DNA from: Streptomyces sp. NBC_01381
GTDB taxonomy: Bacteria; Actinomycetota; Actinomycetes; Streptomycetales; Streptomycetaceae
DNA length: 64,000 nucleotides
Assembly (NCBI RefSeq): GCF_026340305.1
Contig: NZ_JAPEPI010000003.1
Location: forward strand, 248,001-312,000
Reading direction: 5' to 3'
The first letter of the stretch is position 1. Each line of letters opens with the position of its first letter. Shown one piece after another: positions 1 through 8,249 of this stretch. Under the pieces are notes generated by a model. That model ran no database searches. It was given only the letters and a program-made list of their open reading frames with translations, and had not been told where the DNA came from. A program made the translations under genes and the position numbers.

Positions 1-675
1 GTCGAGGACCGCGCGGGCCCAGTCCTGGCTGTCGTTGCGCACCCGCAGGATCTCGCCGTTGCGGATGTGCCACAGGCCGCCGTTGATGTCCCGGACCTGG
101 GTGAGGCGCAGGCCGACGTGTTCGACCTCGCCGACGGCTTCCCCGAGGTCGACGGAGTCGCCCACGCCGTACTGGTCCTCGAGCATGATGAGCATCCCGG
201 ACAGGTAGTCCGCGACCAGGCTCTGCGCGCCGAAGCCGATCGCCAGGCCCACCACGCCCGCGCTGGCGAGCAGCGGGCCGAGCGCGATGCCGATCTGATC
301 GAGGATCATGGCCAGACCCATGACGGCGATGACGACGGTCACGATGCTGCTGAGCACCGAGCCGATGGTGCGGGCCCGCTGCTCGCGCCGCTCGTCGGCC
401 CGGGACGGGTCACGCTGCAGGACGGCCGGGCCACGGGTCGAGCGGCTCCGTCCGTTCTCCCCTTCGGCGGGCTGCAGGATGCGTTCCACGACCCGGGTGA
501 TGGCTCGCTTGGCCAGCGCGCGCACGAGCATCGCGGCCACGACGATGACGAGGATGCGCAGCGGGATGCCTATCACGGCGCCGATATTGTCCTCGATCCA
601 GTCCGGGGCGGCACTGTGGGTCAGGAGAGGCGACGCGGACGCGTCGGTGGGTGACACGGGAAATGCTCCACTCAC
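1..675 (-). CDS. MscS-family mechanosensitive channel (3' part outside window)
   Basis: The reverse strand encodes 225 codons that run off the left edge, so the C-terminus is missing. A GTG at 673-675 is the likely start. A first membrane segment lies near residues 33-50 and a second near 108-130. Then comes the pore-helix region with the Gly/Ala-rich run GPLLASAGVVGLAIGFGAQS, followed by the beta-domain signature in which 'QVRDINGGLWHIRNGEILRV' is typical of MscS. The family forms inner-membrane heptamers that open on osmotic downshock and release solutes. The linker between the first two membrane segments is long and charged (about residues 60-105). Family assignment is secure; gating properties cannot be told. 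Confidence 0.9.
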   Translation of the reverse strand, partial: MSGAFPVSPTDASASPLLTHSAAPDWIEDNIGAVIGIPLRILVIVVAAMLVRALAKRAITRVVERILQPAEGENGRSRSTRGPAVLQRDPSRADERREQRARTIGSVLSSIVTVVIAVMGLAMILDQIGIALGPLLASAGVVGLAIGFGAQSLVADYLSGMLIMLEDQYGVGDSVDLGEAVGEVEHVGLRLTQVRDINGGLWHIRNGEILRVRNDSQDWARAVLD

Positions 676-798
676 TAGGTGCGTGTGCCGATCGGCGCGC
701 CGAACGTAGTTCCGGTTCTTGACGCCGGTCAAAAGATGTGGCGGGCACGTGTGAGCGAGGTGAACGAGGTGCGGGCGCCCGGCCGTTGCGGGCCCCGC

Positions 799-1125
799 TC
801 AGGACGTGACGGCCGTCAGGAGCACCGCGGCGTCCGTGACCGCGGTCAGGCCGTGGCGTTCCGGCGGGATCGGGAGGAGCTGCCCCGCGACGAGCGTGAC
901 GTCCCCGGCGGCGGCCGTCAGCCGCACCGTGCCGCGCAGCACCTGCAGGGTCGCGGCGACGGGCCTGCTGTGCTCGTCGAGGGCATTGCCCGCCGTCAGG
1001 GCGATCACGCTCTGCCGCAGCGGAGGCTCGCTCAGCAGCAGATGTGCGCTGCGCCCGTGCGCGGAGCCCTCGGCCCGCGCCAGGTGCTCGTCGGCAAGGA
1101 GTTGCAGGTCGTACGTCGTGGTCAT
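799..1125 (-). CDS. small cupin-fold protein
   Basis: A 108-residue protein with the repeated beta-strand pattern of a cupin barrel (for example LRGTVRLTAAAGDVTLVAGQ and LLPIPPERHGLTAV, where P-P-E-R-H resembles the second cupin motif). The metal-ligand set is incomplete: only the last His is obvious. I chose the ATG at 1125. An in-frame ATG at 1194 would overlap the stop of the upstream PucR gene (TGATG) and add an Arg/Gly-rich tail, so translational coupling from that start is also possible. It lies directly downstream of the PucR gene on the same strand and is probably co-transcribed with it. The ligand is unknown. Confidence 0.7.
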   Translation of the reverse strand: MTTTYDLQLLADEHLARAEGSAHGRSAHLLLSEPPLRQSVIALTAGNALDEHSRPVAATLQVLRGTVRLTAAAGDVTLVAGQLLPIPPERHGLTAVTDAAVLLTAVTS

Positions 1126-1193
1126 GCGCCCCAGCCTGTCGCGCGGGCCGTGGCCCCGCGATCCACCGGGTCCGAACGGGTCGCGAACGGACA

Positions 1194-2429
1194 TCAGGAG
1201 CCGTGCCGCGCCCCGATCCGCAGCTGCAGCCAGCAGGCAAGCCGGTCGTCGGGGGTGTCGAGGTCGAGGCCGAAGACTTCCCGTACGCGCCGCAGCCGGT
1301 ACTTGAGGGTGTTCGGGTGGATGTTGAGCCGGCGCGCCGCATCGCCGACGTTCCCGACCGCGTCCAGCCAGGCCGTCACCGAGGCGGCGTACCGCGTGTG
1401 ATGGGTGCGGTCGTGGTCGAGCAGCGCCTCGACGCCGGGGTGGCGCAGCCGCGGCCGGTGGTCCAGTGCGTCCGCGAGGTGGGCGATGAGCACCTGGGCG
1501 TGTACGTCGGTCAGCGCGGCGACGTCGGGGCGCTCGGGGTCGCCGGTGGTGACCCGGAGGACGTCGTCGGCCTCGGCGCGCAGCTCGGACAGTTCCGTCA
1601 GGTCCGTGGTGAGCCGGCTGACGGCGGCGCGCGGCGGCCGGGTGCGCGGGCGGGAGACGGCGGCGAGAGCCTGGGCGGCCTGCCGCCGGGCCGCTTCCAG
1701 GTCGTCGGCGGGCAGCAGGACGTACACGGAGCGAGGGCCGGTGGAGACCGCGGCCTCGGGACGTACTGCCGAGAAGTGCCTGCCGAGGTCGGCGCCCAGG
1801 CGTGCGAGGAGCGTCCCCGCCTCCGCGGTGGGAGGCAGCGGGGCGAAGGCGAGCACGGTGACCTGCGTGCCCGTCGGCAGGCCGAGGCGCTGAGCCGTCT
1901 CCCGCACCGGCGCGGTGCCGTCGAGCGCGGCGCGCAAGGCCTGGTCGCGGGCGTGCAGTTCCAGGGCGGCGGCGCTTCTGCGGCGCAGCAGGTGCAGGGC
2001 CGCGGTCCCGGCCCCCTCCAGCAGGGCTCGTTGCCCGGCGTCGTCGAGAGGCGCCCGGTCCACGATCGCCCAGATCGTGCCGAGGGGAAGGTCTCCCGCC
2101 CGGATGGCGACGGCGGCGCGCGGCAGTTCGCCATCGGCAAGGCCCGGCAGCGCGAGGACACCAGGGGCGGCAAGGACGTCCCGGTACTGGCGCTGCTGCC
2201 GGGCGGCCTGAGCGGCCGGCTGGCCGGGGACCTGCCGGCCGAGGATGCCCTGGCGGCGCAGCTCGTCGATGCGCTGGCCCGGCAGTGTGGAGTGGGCGAG
2301 CACCCGGGTGTCCAGGTCCTCGATGGCCACCGATCCCCCGATGACCGCCGCGATGGCGTCGGCGAGCGCGAACAGCTCCTCGCCGCTCGCGTCACCGCCT
2401 TCACTGATTGGCGATCCCGACCATTCCAT
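1194..2429 (-). CDS. PucR/CdaR-family transcriptional regulator
   Basis: A 411-residue protein. The C-terminal 60 residues carry the PucR-type helix-turn-helix (GDAARRLNIHPNTLKYRLRRV, in the sequence around residues 365-390), followed by the usual short tail. The N-terminal 150 residues look like the GAF-like sensory region common in this family, and the middle resembles the GGDEF-like CdaR domain. PucR regulators typically control use of purines, amino acids or sugar acids by sensing an intermediate. The gene is divergent from the decarboxylase/permease pair starting at 2539, with 109 bp between them, so those two genes are its likely targets. The ATG at 2429 is used. Confidence 0.88.
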   Translation of the reverse strand: MEWSGSPISEGGDASGEELFALADAIAAVIGGSVAIEDLDTRVLAHSTLPGQRIDELRRQGILGRQVPGQPAAQAARQQRQYRDVLAAPGVLALPGLADGELPRAAVAIRAGDLPLGTIWAIVDRAPLDDAGQRALLEGAGTAALHLLRRRSAAALELHARDQALRAALDGTAPVRETAQRLGLPTGTQVTVLAFAPLPPTAEAGTLLARLGADLGRHFSAVRPEAAVSTGPRSVYVLLPADDLEAARRQAAQALAAVSRPRTRPPRAAVSRLTTDLTELSELRAEADDVLRVTTGDPERPDVAALTDVHAQVLIAHLADALDHRPRLRHPGVEALLDHDRTHHTRYAASVTAWLDAVGNVGDAARRLNIHPNTLKYRLRRVREVFGLDLDTPDDRLACWLQLRIGARHGS

Positions 2430-2538
2430 GGCCGGATCCTAGGCGATCCCGCCAAGGCGGCTGGAGCGGGGCGGGCTCCAGCATGGTGCGACCGGTCCCC
2501 GGCTCGGGGAGACCGCAGCGCATGTACGGAGGAAGACC

Positions 2539-3846
2539 ATGGCCATCCCGGTCGCGCCGACCACCCAGCCGCACCCGTCGCCGGAGGCCTCGCAGGCGGC
2601 GCTTCTTGGTCTGTTCCCGCCGGGGACTGCGCTCGCCGATGACGGCGGCCTGGTGATCGGCGGCTGCCGGGCGACCGATCTGGCGGAGCGCTTCGGCACA
2701 CCCGCGCTGATCGTCGACGAGGCGGCGCTGCGCGACCGCGCACGGCGGTACGCGCGTGGGCTCGCCGCACGGTGGCCCCCTTCGCGGGTCGCGTTCGCTT
2801 CCAAGGCGTTCCCGTGCACCGCCGTGTACCGGCTGCTCGCCGATGAGGGGCTGAGCATCGATGTCGCGAGCGGCGGTGAGCTGACTCTGGCCCTGGCGGG
2901 CGGGGTCGACCCGGCTTCGCTGGTGGTGCACGGGAACGCCAAGACGGACGCCGAGCTGCGGATGGCCGTGGAGGCGGGGGCGGGCCTTGTCGTCATCGAC
3001 AACTTCGACGACATCGACCGCCTGGAGCGGATCGTCCCCGGCTCCGCCGAGCAGCCCGTTCTCGTCCGGGTCACCCCCGGCATCCGTCCCGACACCCACG
3101 CGGCGGTCGCCACCGGACAGGAGGGATCGAAGTTCGGCCTGACGCTGCCGCAGGCCCGGAAGGCGATCGCCCGGCTGCGCGGAAGCGACCGGCTGCGCCT
3201 CGACGGCGTACACGTCCACATCGGGTCCCAGATCCTCGACACCGATCCGTTCGCCCGGACGGTGGAGGCGGTGGCAGGTCTCGGCGCCTTCGCCGTCTAC
3301 GACCTCGGCGGCGGCCTGGGGGCCCGCTACACCTACGACGATCACCCGCCCAGCGTGGAGGAGTACCTCGACGCGCTGGTGGGTGCCGCGCGCCGCGTGC
3401 TGCCCGCCGACGCGCAGATCGTGATCGAGCCCGGCCGGTCCATGGTGGCCGAGGCCGGGGTGACCCTCTACCGCGTGGTCACCGTCAAGCACGGCGAGCC
3501 GACGTTCGTCGCCGTGGACGGCGGGATGGGCGACAACCTGGAAGTCGCCCTGTACGGACAGCGTTTCGAGGCCACCGTCGCCACGCGCGTGGGCGGCGGC
3601 GACCCCTGCGATCTGGTGGGCAGGCACTGCGAGTCCGGCGACAGCCTCAGCACGGGCGTGCGCCTGCGCGACCCCCGTCCCGGAGACGTCATCGCGGTGC
3701 CGGCCACCGGCGCGTACTGCTTCTCGCTCAGCAACAACTACAACGGCGCGCTGCGGCCGCCGGTCGTCTTCTGCGCCGACGGCGAAGCGCGGGCCGTGGT
3801 CCGCCGCGAGACGTACGACGACCTGCTGCGCCGCGACATCCCCTGA
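2539..3846 (+). CDS. diaminopimelate decarboxylase-like PLP enzyme (LysA family)
   Basis: A 435-residue fold-type III PLP decarboxylase. Visible family residues are the PLP lysine in AFASKAF (K89), HIGSQ (228-231 region), EPGR (297-300), the C-E-S-G-D substrate motif starting at C364, and GAY at 391-393. These match meso-diaminopimelate decarboxylases better than ornithine/arginine enzymes. A strong ribosome site (GGAGGAAG) precedes ATG 2539. The gene sits with an amino-acid permease and a divergent PucR regulator, not with lysine or threonine biosynthesis genes. It is therefore probably a paralogue serving uptake, catabolism or a specialised pathway rather than the housekeeping lysA; that is inference from context. 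Confidence 0.88.
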   Translation: MAIPVAPTTQPHPSPEASQAALLGLFPPGTALADDGGLVIGGCRATDLAERFGTPALIVDEAALRDRARRYARGLAARWPPSRVAFASKAFPCTAVYRLLADEGLSIDVASGGELTLALAGGVDPASLVVHGNAKTDAELRMAVEAGAGLVVIDNFDDIDRLERIVPGSAEQPVLVRVTPGIRPDTHAAVATGQEGSKFGLTLPQARKAIARLRGSDRLRLDGVHVHIGSQILDTDPFARTVEAVAGLGAFAVYDLGGGLGARYTYDDHPPSVEEYLDALVGAARRVLPADAQIVIEPGRSMVAEAGVTLYRVVTVKHGEPTFVAVDGGMGDNLEVALYGQRFEATVATRVGGGDPCDLVGRHCESGDSLSTGVRLRDPRPGDVIAVPATGAYCFSLSNNYNGALRPPVVFCADGEARAVVRRETYDDLLRRDIP

Positions 3847-3890
3847 GCTCCGCCCTCTCCCTGTTTTCCCTCTTCCCCGTAGGAGCCTCG

Positions 3891-5333
3891 ATGCCCGTTC
3901 GGCCGACGCTGCGTCAACAAGCGCTGAGGCGCAAGCCGTTGCACACCTTCACCACGGAGTCGGACGGGGTCGGCGGGCTGCGCCGCACCATCGGTCCCTT
4001 CCAGCTCACCATGATCGGCGTCGGCGCCACCATCGGCACCGGGATCTTCTTCCTCCTCGGCAGCGCGGTGCCGGAGGCAGGACCTGCGGTCGTGGTGTCG
4101 TTCGTCCTCGCGGCGGCCGCGGCGGCGCTCACCGCGCTCTGCTATGCCGAACTGGCGTCGGCGGTACCGGTGTCCGGCTCCTCCTACTCCTACGCGTACG
4201 CCACGCTCGGCGAGTTCGCGGCCTGGGCGGTGGGCTGGTGCCTGCTCCTCGAGTACGCCGTCTCGGGCGCCGCGATCGCGGTGAGCTGGGGGCAGTACCT
4301 CAACGACTTCACCGAGCGCCTCTTCGGGTTCCGGATGCCCGAGGCGATATCGGCGCCACCGGGCGCGGGCGGACTGATCAACCTGCCCGGGGTGGTCCTG
4401 GTGGGCCTGTGCTGCCTGCTGCTTGTGCGCGGCGCCAAGGAGTCGGCGGTGTTCAACACCGTGATGGTGCTGGTCAAGCTTGCGGTGCTCGCCCTGTTCG
4501 TGGTGGTGGGGATCACCGGCTTCGATGGCGGAAATTTCCAGCCGTTCGCTCCGCTCGGCGTGGCGGGCATGGGCACGGCATCGGCCACCGTGTTCTTCGC
4601 CTTCATCGGCCTGGACGCTGTGTCCACCGCAGGGGAGGAGGTCCGCAACCCGCGACGCACTCTGCCGCTGGCCATCGTTGCCGCCCTGGTCGTGGTCACC
4701 CTCACGTACATCCTGGTGGCCGTGGTGGGTGTGGGCGCGCAGCCCTGGACGGCGTTCGAGGGGCAGGAGGCCGGGCTCTCCGCCATCCTCGCCGCGGTCA
4801 CCGGAGCCGGCTGGCCCGCCGTGCTGCTCTCCGCAGGGGCGGTCCTTTCCATCGTCAGCGTCACCCTGGTCGTGCTCTACGGACAGAGCCGCATCCTCTA
4901 CACGATGGGGCGCGACGGCATGCTGCCCGCCGCGTTTCGCCGGGTGAGCCCGCGCACCGGCACACCGGTGTTCAGCACACTCCTGACCGGCGGCTTCGTC
5001 GCCGTCCTCGCGGCGGTCTTCCCGCTGGACCTGCTCGCCGACCTCACCAGCATGGGCACTCTGGCAGCCTTCGCGGTGGTGTCCCTCGGCGTGCTCATCC
5101 TGCGCCGTACGGCCCCGGACCTCGACCGCGGTTTCCGGGTCCCCGGCTATCCGGTGGTGCCGCTGCTCTCACTCCTGGCCTGCGGCTACCTGATCTATGA
5201 ACTGCCGCTCGGCACCTATCTGTTGTTCGGCGGCTGGCTGTGCCTGGCCCTGGCCGTCTACCTGTTGTACAGCCGCCGCCACTCACGGCTGGAGGCGACC
5301 GCCGAGGCCGCCCCTGGGCAGGTCCCTGTATGA
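3891..5333 (+). CDS. APC-superfamily amino-acid permease (cationic amino-acid transporter type)
   Basis: A 480-residue integral membrane protein with about 12 hydrophobic segments. The first helix carries the APC substrate motif GVGATIGTGIFFLLG, and the N-terminal cytoplasmic stretch LRRTIGPFQLTMIGVG is typical of the CAT/YfnA branch, which moves basic or branched amino acids. It lies 44 bp downstream of the LysA-like gene with its own AGGAG site, which implies one transcript. The likely role is to import or exchange the decarboxylase's substrate or product. Substrate specificity cannot be read from the sequence. Confidence 0.9.
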   Translation: MPVRPTLRQQALRRKPLHTFTTESDGVGGLRRTIGPFQLTMIGVGATIGTGIFFLLGSAVPEAGPAVVVSFVLAAAAAALTALCYAELASAVPVSGSSYSYAYATLGEFAAWAVGWCLLLEYAVSGAAIAVSWGQYLNDFTERLFGFRMPEAISAPPGAGGLINLPGVVLVGLCCLLLVRGAKESAVFNTVMVLVKLAVLALFVVVGITGFDGGNFQPFAPLGVAGMGTASATVFFAFIGLDAVSTAGEEVRNPRRTLPLAIVAALVVVTLTYILVAVVGVGAQPWTAFEGQEAGLSAILAAVTGAGWPAVLLSAGAVLSIVSVTLVVLYGQSRILYTMGRDGMLPAAFRRVSPRTGTPVFSTLLTGGFVAVLAAVFPLDLLADLTSMGTLAAFAVVSLGVLILRRTAPDLDRGFRVPGYPVVPLLSLLACGYLIYELPLGTYLLFGGWLCLALAVYLLYSRRHSRLEATAEAAPGQVPV

Positions 5334-5345
5334 CGCCGTGACGCG

Positions 5346-5376
5346 ACTGCGCCCCGCCGGTCCGGCGGGGCGCAGT
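5346..5376. terminator. bidirectional hairpin between convergent genes
   Basis: A perfect 14-bp inverted repeat (ACTGCGCCCCGCCG and its complement) with a 3-nt loop lies between the permease stop and the 3' end of the MFS gene. It can serve both transcripts. There is no U-tract, as is usual in streptomycetes. Confidence 0.8.
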
Positions 5377-5398
5377 GCCACAGGATGGGGTCCGACCG

Positions 5399-6889
5399 TC
5401 ACACGAGTTCGGCGGCGGGTTCCGCTGCCGCGGGCCGGTCCGTGCGCACCGCGACGGCTCGCGGCGCGTGCGCCGCCCTGAGGCCGACGAGGGCGACGGC
5501 CACGACCAGGGCGAAGGCCGCTCCGGCGATGGCGAAGCTCAGCGTGAACTGGCTCTCCTGCGGCAGCGCGGGCATGCCCTGCGGCAGCTCGATGGTCTTC
5601 GACGCGAGGAGCGAGGTGATCACCGCGCTCGCGACGGCGCTGCCGACCGAGCGGGAGATGGAGTTGATGCCGTTGGCGATGCCGGTCTGGTGGGCCGGGA
5701 CACTGGCGACGATGAGTGCCGGCATCGAGGCGTAGCCGAAGCTGATCGCGAGGCCGATGACCATGCCCGCGCCGATCACCGATGCGGTGGTGCCGTGCGC
5801 GGCGGTCAGCCAGGCGAAGCCGGCCACTCCGAAGGCGGCGCCTGCGGCCAGCGTGAAGCGTGCCCCGATCCGGCGCACAAGCAGCCCGCCGACCTGGGCG
5901 CCCACCAGCGAGACGAGGGTGGTCGGCAGCAGGTAGACGACGGCCGCGTCGAGGACCGAGGCGCCGAATCCGTATCCCGTGAGCTGTTCGGGCATCTGCA
6001 CGAGGTACGAGACGCCGATGAACTGGGCGAACATCGCGAAGCCGAGAAGCAGCCCGGCCAGGTTCGTGAAGAGGACCGGCCGGTGGACGAACATCTTCAT
6101 GTCCACCATCGGCTCCTTCACCCGCAGCTCGGTGAGGACCCACACCCCCGCCATGACGATCGCGCCGGCGAAGGCGCCGAGGGTCCGGCCGGAGGTCCAG
6201 CCCCACTCGTGGCCCTGGGAGATGGGCAGAAGCAGCAGCACGAGCAGCAGTGCGAGGGTGAGGGCGCCCAGCCAGTCGGTGCGTCCGCCGGTCTTCGCGC
6301 GCGAGGCCGGCACCACGAACAGCACTCCGGCGAGCGCCACGACGGCGAGCACCACCGCGAGCCAGAAGACCCGGTGGTAGTCGGGGTCGGAGCCCTGCGT
6401 GAGAAGTCCGGCACCGACAAGGGCGAGCCCGCTGCCGAAGGCGAGGGTGCCGCTGACCAGGGCCATGGCTCCGGGCAGCTTGGCCGGCTTGATCTCCTCG
6501 CGCAGGACGGACAGGGCGAGCGGGAAGATCGCGGTCGCGGCGCCCTGCATGACGCGGCCGATGATCAGCCAGGTGAGGGAGCTGGTGGTGGCGGCGAGCA
6601 CCGAGCCCGCGATCATCACAAGGAGGACGCCGATGAGGGTGGGCTTCTTGCCGTGCTGGTCGCCGAAGCGGCCGAGCAGCGGGGTGAAGACGGCGGCCGA
6701 GAGCAGCGTGGCGGTGGTCACCCAACTGACGTTCGCCGTGGTGGCGTTGAGGTCGGCCTGGATGATGCTCAGGACCGGGACGACCAGGGTCTGCATCATC
6801 GAGACGACCATGGCGGCAAGACCGAGCGCCAGGACGAGCAGGGTCTGCCCGGAGGCTCGCGGGGGCGCGGCGCGATGTGCGTGGGACAC
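5399..6889 (-). CDS. DHA2-type MFS drug-efflux transporter
   Basis: A 496-residue protein with about 14 membrane segments. Motif A after the second helix reads GRFGDQHGKKP. The helix-5 antiporter stretch, of the G-x-G-P type in family members, is represented here by GTLAFGSGLALVGAGL. Members of this family export hydrophobic or cationic compounds using the proton gradient. The GTG at 6889 is used. It is divergent from a MarR regulator at 7049 across a region with two related palindromes, the classic arrangement of an inducible efflux pump. The exported compound is unknown. Confidence 0.9.
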   Translation of the reverse strand: MSHAHRAAPPRASGQTLLVLALGLAAMVVSMMQTLVVPVLSIIQADLNATTANVSWVTTATLLSAAVFTPLLGRFGDQHGKKPTLIGVLLVMIAGSVLAATTSSLTWLIIGRVMQGAATAIFPLALSVLREEIKPAKLPGAMALVSGTLAFGSGLALVGAGLLTQGSDPDYHRVFWLAVVLAVVALAGVLFVVPASRAKTGGRTDWLGALTLALLLVLLLLPISQGHEWGWTSGRTLGAFAGAIVMAGVWVLTELRVKEPMVDMKMFVHRPVLFTNLAGLLLGFAMFAQFIGVSYLVQMPEQLTGYGFGASVLDAAVVYLLPTTLVSLVGAQVGGLLVRRIGARFTLAAGAAFGVAGFAWLTAAHGTTASVIGAGMVIGLAISFGYASMPALIVASVPAHQTGIANGINSISRSVGSAVASAVITSLLASKTIELPQGMPALPQESQFTLSFAIAGAAFALVVAVALVGLRAAHAPRAVAVRTDRPAAAEPAAELV

Positions 6890-6916
6890 GGCGGTTCTCT
6901 CTCAGTTCTCTCTGAG

Positions 6917-6946
6917 TTACTTGCTGTTACTTGCTGTCACTTGCTG
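6917..6946. repeat. three 10-bp direct repeats
   Basis: Three tandem copies of TTACTTGCTG (the last reads TCACTTGCTG) lie 28 bp upstream of the MFS start, within its 5' leader or promoter. They could be extra half-sites for the MarR protein, since they contain ACTTG, or simple slippage repeats. Confidence 0.7.
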
Positions 6947-6976
6947 TTGGCTGCCGAGTTACTTGACAACCTTGAT

Positions 6977-7034
6977 GCTTGATATTCTCAAGCAACGAGG
7001 TCGACCGTAGACGCCGATATTTGAGATCGTCAAG
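6977..7034. promoter_or_regulatory. two MarR-type operators between pump and regulator
   Basis: Two related 15-bp sites lie in the 159-bp divergent gap. The first, at 6977-6993, is a perfect palindrome (GCTTGA, 5-nt spacer, TCAAGC). The second, at 7020-7034, keeps TTGA-N5-TCAA and aligns with the first as YTTGANATYNTCAAG. Site 2 lies 15 bp before the MarR start, so autorepression is likely. Binding by the neighbouring MarR protein is inferred. Confidence 0.75.
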
Positions 7035-7048
7035 TTTCACGAGGTAAA

Positions 7049-7492
7049 GTGACCGTCATGACAGGCTCTCCCCGCACCGACACGGCCCAGCTCATGGAGC
7101 TGCTCTCGCTGTCGCTCGGCGCCTACTACGGCGACTTCACGCTCGCGGCGGCCAGCGAGAACCTCACGGCCAGCCAGGGCAAGGCCCTGACCGTCCTGCG
7201 CCGGGGCCCCGCGGCCATGCGCTCCCTGGCCGACACGCTGACCTGCGACGCGTCGAACATGACCGGCATCATCGACCGCCTGGAGAAGCGCGGCCTGGTC
7301 CGCCGGGAGCCAAGCCCCTCCGACCGACGCGTCAAGAACGTCGTACTCACTGCGGAGGGCGAGCGCGCCACGGACGCGATCCGCGCCAAGATGCACACCA
7401 CGCAGGAAGGCCTGGACCGCCTCACCGCCCAGGAGCGCGACACCCTCCACACCCTGCTGGAGCGAGTCTTCCTCGCGCAGCCCGCGGTCTGA
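7049..7492 (+). CDS. MarR-family repressor
   Basis: A 147-residue winged-helix protein. The recognition helix region is LADTLTCDASNMTGIIDRLE, followed by the wing with the family signature EPSPSDRRVKNVVLTAEG (D-x-R). A GTG at 7049 and an ATG at 7058 are both possible starts; the GAGG at 7041-7044 is very close to the first and 13 nt from the second. MarR proteins usually repress a divergent efflux gene and release DNA when bound by a phenolic ligand. Here the target is almost certainly the MFS gene at 5399-6889. Confidence 0.9.
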   Translation: MTVMTGSPRTDTAQLMELLSLSLGAYYGDFTLAAASENLTASQGKALTVLRRGPAAMRSLADTLTCDASNMTGIIDRLEKRGLVRREPSPSDRRVKNVVLTAEGERATDAIRAKMHTTQEGLDRLTAQERDTLHTLLERVFLAQPAV

Positions 7493-7664
7493 GCACCGCC
7501 GGGCCCTCCGCCGCCCAGGACCGGGGAACCAGAACATGGGCGACCTTTGGCCACAACCTGTACGTCTCTTGAATCCCCACTGACCAGTGCTCGGCAAGTC
7601 TGGGGTCACTCCCGCCACAGAGGACACGAACGGCGGAAGTGACCGCTACCGCACTGGAGTTGAG

Positions 7665-8219
7665 ATGAACCGCAAGAGCCGCATACGTGCCACAGTCGTC
7701 ACCACCACCGCCCTCGCCGCGGCTGCCACAGTGACCGTGGGAGTCGCCATGGCCGCTTCCAACGGCGCCGCCCACGCGACAGCACCCAAGTCCGCGTACG
7801 CCAAGCCCGCCAAGAACGCGTACGCCAAGCCCACGGAGAAGCAGATCGCCGCGCTCTTCGACGGATGGAACAAGGCCTTACAGTCCGGCGACGCCGAGAC
7901 CGTCGCCGCGCGGTACGCGAAGGACGCGGTGCTGCTGCCCACCGCCTCGCCGCAGATCCGCACCGACCATGCCGGGATCGTCGACTACTTCGAGCACTTC
8001 CAGCTGAACAAGCCCCAGGGCGAAAAGGTCCGCGGTCTCATCAACATCCTCGACTCCGACTCGGCGATCGACGCGGGCCTGTACAGATTCCACCTCACCG
8101 ATGCGAAGACCGGCGAGAAGCGCACCGTCGAGGCCCGCTACACCTTCGAATACGAGAAGCGGGACGGCCGGTGGCTGATCGTCAACCACCACTCCTCGGT
8201 GGTGCCGCCCGCGAGCTGA
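7665..8219 (+). CDS. secreted SnoaL/DUF4440-like protein (SgcJ/EcaC type)
   Basis: A 184-residue protein. The first about 39 residues form a Sec signal peptide (basic MNRKSRIR, a hydrophobic Ala/Val stretch, then A-H-A-T-A). A short duplicated linker follows (SAYAKPAK/NAYAKPTE). The rest is a cone-shaped SnoaL-like domain beginning at EKQIAALFDGWNKALQSGDAETVAARYAKD and ending in RDGRWLIVNHHSS, a pattern typical of the SgcJ/EcaC group. These domains bind small hydrophobic molecules and some are enzymes; no function is known for exported ones. ATG 7665 was chosen because it begins the signal peptide. Confidence 0.82.
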   Translation: MNRKSRIRATVVTTTALAAAATVTVGVAMAASNGAAHATAPKSAYAKPAKNAYAKPTEKQIAALFDGWNKALQSGDAETVAARYAKDAVLLPTASPQIRTDHAGIVDYFEHFQLNKPQGEKVRGLINILDSDSAIDAGLYRFHLTDAKTGEKRTVEARYTFEYEKRDGRWLIVNHHSSVVPPAS

Positions 8220-8249
8220 CGCCCCTCGCCGCCGCGCGCCAGGGGCTGA

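Noticed and set aside
67..654. Long forward-strand open frame opposite the MscS gene
   Set aside because: It is a mirror reading with Asp/His/Glu-rich low-complexity composition; the reverse strand has clear MscS motifs.
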